Source of the DNA: Gammaproteobacteria bacterium HGW-Gammaproteobacteria-2
GTDB taxonomy: Bacteria > Pseudomonadota > Gammaproteobacteria > Xanthomonadales > Xanthomonadaceae
DNA length: 53,194 bases
Direction: 5' to 3'
Assembly: GCA_002840015.1 (NCBI GenBank)
Contig: PGZE01000029.1
Location: 1-53,194 of the forward strand
This document shows, piece after piece, positions 51,409 to 53,194 of this stretch. A program made the translations under genes and the position numbers. The notes below the pieces were generated by a model. That model saw only the letters and a program-made list of their open reading frames with translations. It did no database searches and was not told the DNA's origin. How positions within the stretch are numbered: the stretch's first letter is position 1; each line of letters begins with the position of its first letter.

Positions 51409-51619
51409 TGCTTGAAGGCGTTCGTGGGAGCGCACCTTGCGCGCGAAGCTTTCGCGCGGTTGTTCGCCGGCAGGCCGGCTCCCACAACAGCACGGATTGG
51501 TACCTGCGAGTTTCTTGCAGGGGTGCTTGAAGGCGTTCGTGGGAGCGCGCCTTGCGCGCGAAGCTTTCGCAGGGTTGTTCGCCGGCAGGCCGGCTGCCAC
51601 AACAGCACGGATTGGTACC
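51409..51619. repeat. Tandem duplication of a 115-bp REP unit
   Basis: TGCTTGAAGGCG begins copies at 51409 and 51524, 115 bases apart. Each contains a REP palindrome (51424-51487 and 51539-51602) and ends with CACGGATTGGTACC. The same extended unit occurs once at 13135-13236. The copies differ at only a few bases; one end palindrome has GCTGCCAC instead of GCTCCCAC. Confidence 0.9.
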
Positions 51620-51674
51620 CACACAAACACAGTTGCTCCTGCAGTGGAACGGTCAGATTTTGTGGCCGATCAAT

Positions 51675-51704
51675 AAAAAAACGGGCCCGTGAGGGCCCGT
51701 TTTT
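51675..51704 (-). terminator. Rho-independent terminator of rhlE
   Basis: AAAACGGGCCC-GTGA-GGGCCCGTTTT is a perfect stem with A-runs on one side and T-runs on the other, so it can stop transcription from both strands. It lies about 45 bases after the rhlE stop. Confidence 0.93.
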
Positions 51705-51750
51705 CGGTGTTGCCGGTCAGGTCAAGCGACCCGACTTGTCAGCATTTTGC

Positions 51751-53061
51751 TCAGCGCGTACCGGTACGCGGATTGCTGCGGCCGGCGTACGGCTTGGCAC
51801 CGGCACCGGCATGGGCACGGCGCGGGGCCTGGCCATGCGGACGACGCGGGTGGGCATGACCACCCGGGCGCGCACCAGGGCGTGCCGAGCCGGGAGCGCC
51901 GCCGCTGCCATCCAGACGCAGCGGACGATTCGGCGCAAAGCCGGGCACGTCAACCAGCGCCAGGTCGGTCTTGAGCAGACGCTGGATCGAACGCAACAGA
52001 TTGGCTTCGGCCGATGACACCAGCGACAGCGCCAAGCCCTCGGCGCCGGCACGGCCGGTGCGGCCAATGCGGTGGATGTAGTCCTCGGCAACCATCGGCA
52101 GATCGTAGTTGATCACCACCGGCAGGTTGTCGATATCGAGGCCACGCGCGGCAACATCGGTGGCCACCATCACCGTGGCGCGGCCGGTTTTGAAATCGCG
52201 CAGGGCACGGGTGCGGGCGCCCTGGGTCTTGTTGCCGTGAATGGCAACCGCCTTGATGCCAGCCGCTTCGATCTGCTCGCACAGGCGATCAGCACCGTGT
52301 TTGGTACGGCTGAACACCAGCGTCTGCCGACGTGAATCTTCGCCCAGCAGGTGCAGCAGCAGATCGCGCTTGCGTGCGCCATCAACCGGATGCACGCGGT
52401 GGGTGACGGTTTCGGCGACCGAATTGCGCGCCGCGACCTGGATTTCCACCGGGTTGCGCATGAACTGCTGCGCCAGTTGCTTGATCGGGGCGTCGAACGT
52501 GGCCGAGAACAGCAGGGTCTGGCGCTGGTTCGGGACCTCCTGGAGGATGCGCTTGATCGCCGGCATGAAGCCCATGTCGAGCATGCGGTCGGCTTCGTCG
52601 AGTACCAGCATTTCGATACCCGACAAGTCGGCGGTGCGCCGATCCATATGATCGATCAGGCGGCCGGGGGTAGCCACCAGCACGTCCACGCCACGACGCA
52701 GGGCGTCGAACTGCGGACGCATGGCGTTGCCACCATAAATGGCGGTAGAGTTGACGCGCAGATGCTTGGCATAGGCGCGCAGGCTGTCATGCACCTGCAC
52801 CGCCAACTCGCGGGTGGGCGCCAGAATCAGCGCGCGCGGCTTGCGCGAGCCGGTAACAGGCTTGTTCACGAACAGCCGCTGCAACAGTGGCAGCACGAAC
52901 GCGGCGGTCTTGCCGGTGCCGGTCTGGGCGCCAGCGAGCAGGTCGTGGCCGGCCAGAGCCTGCGGAATGGCCTCGGACTGAATGGTGGTAGGGGTGGTGT
53001 AGCCCTGTTCGGACACAGCACGCAACAACGCGGGCGCAAGCCCGAGCGATTCAAACGACAT
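51751..53061 (-). CDS. rhlE: DEAD-box RNA helicase RhlE
   Basis: 436 residues. Q-motif GYTTPTTIQSEAIP, motif I AQTGTGKT, Ib TPGR, DEAD box VLDEADRMLDMGF, SAT (LFSATF), and motif VI HRIGRTGRAG are all present. The tail after about 375 is rich in Gly, Pro, Arg and Ala, probably for RNA binding. RhlE-type helicases act in ribosome assembly and mRNA decay. CAGGAGC before the ATG at 53061 is the ribosome binding site. The wording DMGFMPAIKRIL fits RhlE better than DbpA, SrmB or CsdA. Confidence 0.94.
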   Translation of the reverse strand: MSFESLGLAPALLRAVSEQGYTTPTTIQSEAIPQALAGHDLLAGAQTGTGKTAAFVLPLLQRLFVNKPVTGSRKPRALILAPTRELAVQVHDSLRAYAKHLRVNSTAIYGGNAMRPQFDALRRGVDVLVATPGRLIDHMDRRTADLSGIEMLVLDEADRMLDMGFMPAIKRILQEVPNQRQTLLFSATFDAPIKQLAQQFMRNPVEIQVAARNSVAETVTHRVHPVDGARKRDLLLHLLGEDSRRQTLVFSRTKHGADRLCEQIEAAGIKAVAIHGNKTQGARTRALRDFKTGRATVMVATDVAARGLDIDNLPVVINYDLPMVAEDYIHRIGRTGRAGAEGLALSLVSSAEANLLRSIQRLLKTDLALVDVPGFAPNRPLRLDGSGGAPGSARPGARPGGHAHPRRPHGQAPRRAHAGAGAKPYAGRSNPRTGTR

Positions 53062-53194
53062 GATGAAGCTCCTGATGAATGACCCGGAGCGTTCCCGTCG
53101 AGAATCCGCGCTGCGAGTATGAATTAACGTTCGGTGCCGGTGGCGCCTGATCCGTTTGCTGGCCCGCGCGCCGTGCGGTGTGTGGGTCGCTGAA
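53062..53194 (-). other. rhlE leader
   Basis: 133 bp upstream of rhlE, cut by the window edge. Apart from the ribosome binding site I see no firm element; CATACT (reverse strand, about 53114-53119) is only a possible -10 box. Confidence 0.35.

Larger units (their letters stand above)
51350..51750. other. Gap between corA and rhlE
   Basis: 401 bp without a gene: the corA upstream region, the 115-bp tandem REP duplication, about 50 unremarkable bases, and the terminator at 51675-51704. No clear corA promoter was found. Confidence 0.55.

Overview
The window reads as a chromosomal stretch from a gammaproteobacterium of the Xanthomonadales (Lysobacterales) type. Codon use is GC-rich, the DksA has the xanthomonad-like form (one zinc-site Cys kept, long Lys/Ala/Pro N-terminus), the rpoE-rseA-rseB-rseC-mucD sigma-E operon is complete, and the order mtaD-ubiG-HAD phosphatase matches what is known from pseudomonads. 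I infer the lineage from protein character only; no search was run.

Layout. 1-9.4 kb: purA, a degenerate FimX-like REC-PAS-GGDEF-EAL protein, divergent epmB/efp, then mtaD, ubiG, a MupP/Gph-type phosphatase and a squalene/phytoene-synthase-like protein. 9.4-14.2 kb: folE2, an M23 peptidase coupled to yidD, dksA with a 21-bp coding minisatellite, and a family-3 solute-binding protein. 14.4-19 kb: a sodium-dependent (NSS) transporter paired with a 2OG-Fe(II) oxygenase, and a FadB/FadJ-like bifunctional protein. 19-23.2 kb: the envelope-stress operon. 23.2-31 kb: efpL, an SDR dehydrogenase, an acyl-CoA dehydrogenase, and part of the leucine degradation (liu) pathway (liuC, liuD, HMG-CoA lyase) plus a GNAT; then tRNA-Arg(ACG) with promoter and terminator, and hutF.

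32.7-50 kb is the main accessory block: a nearly complete MSHA-type (mannose-sensitive haemagglutinin) type IV pilus operon. The assembly half (mshI, a PilN-like gene, mshJ, K, L, M, N, E, G and a four-helix membrane protein where mshF would be) is tightly overlapped and free of repeats. The pilin half (mshA, C, D, O, P, Q) carries four different dispersed palindromic repeats in its junctions, an attenuator-like hairpin after the major pilin, and a broken mshQ with three frame changes. MshE keeps the N-terminal c-di-GMP-binding signature, and the FimX-like protein near the left end looks like a second c-di-GMP effector, so two type IV pilus c-di-GMP sensors lie in one window.

The right end has a CorA-type metal transporter, a 115-bp tandem REP duplication, a bidirectional terminator and rhlE. 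REP-like palindromes (GTGGGAGC...GCTCCCAC) occur in six intergenic places, and several other palindromic repeat families occur once or twice each.
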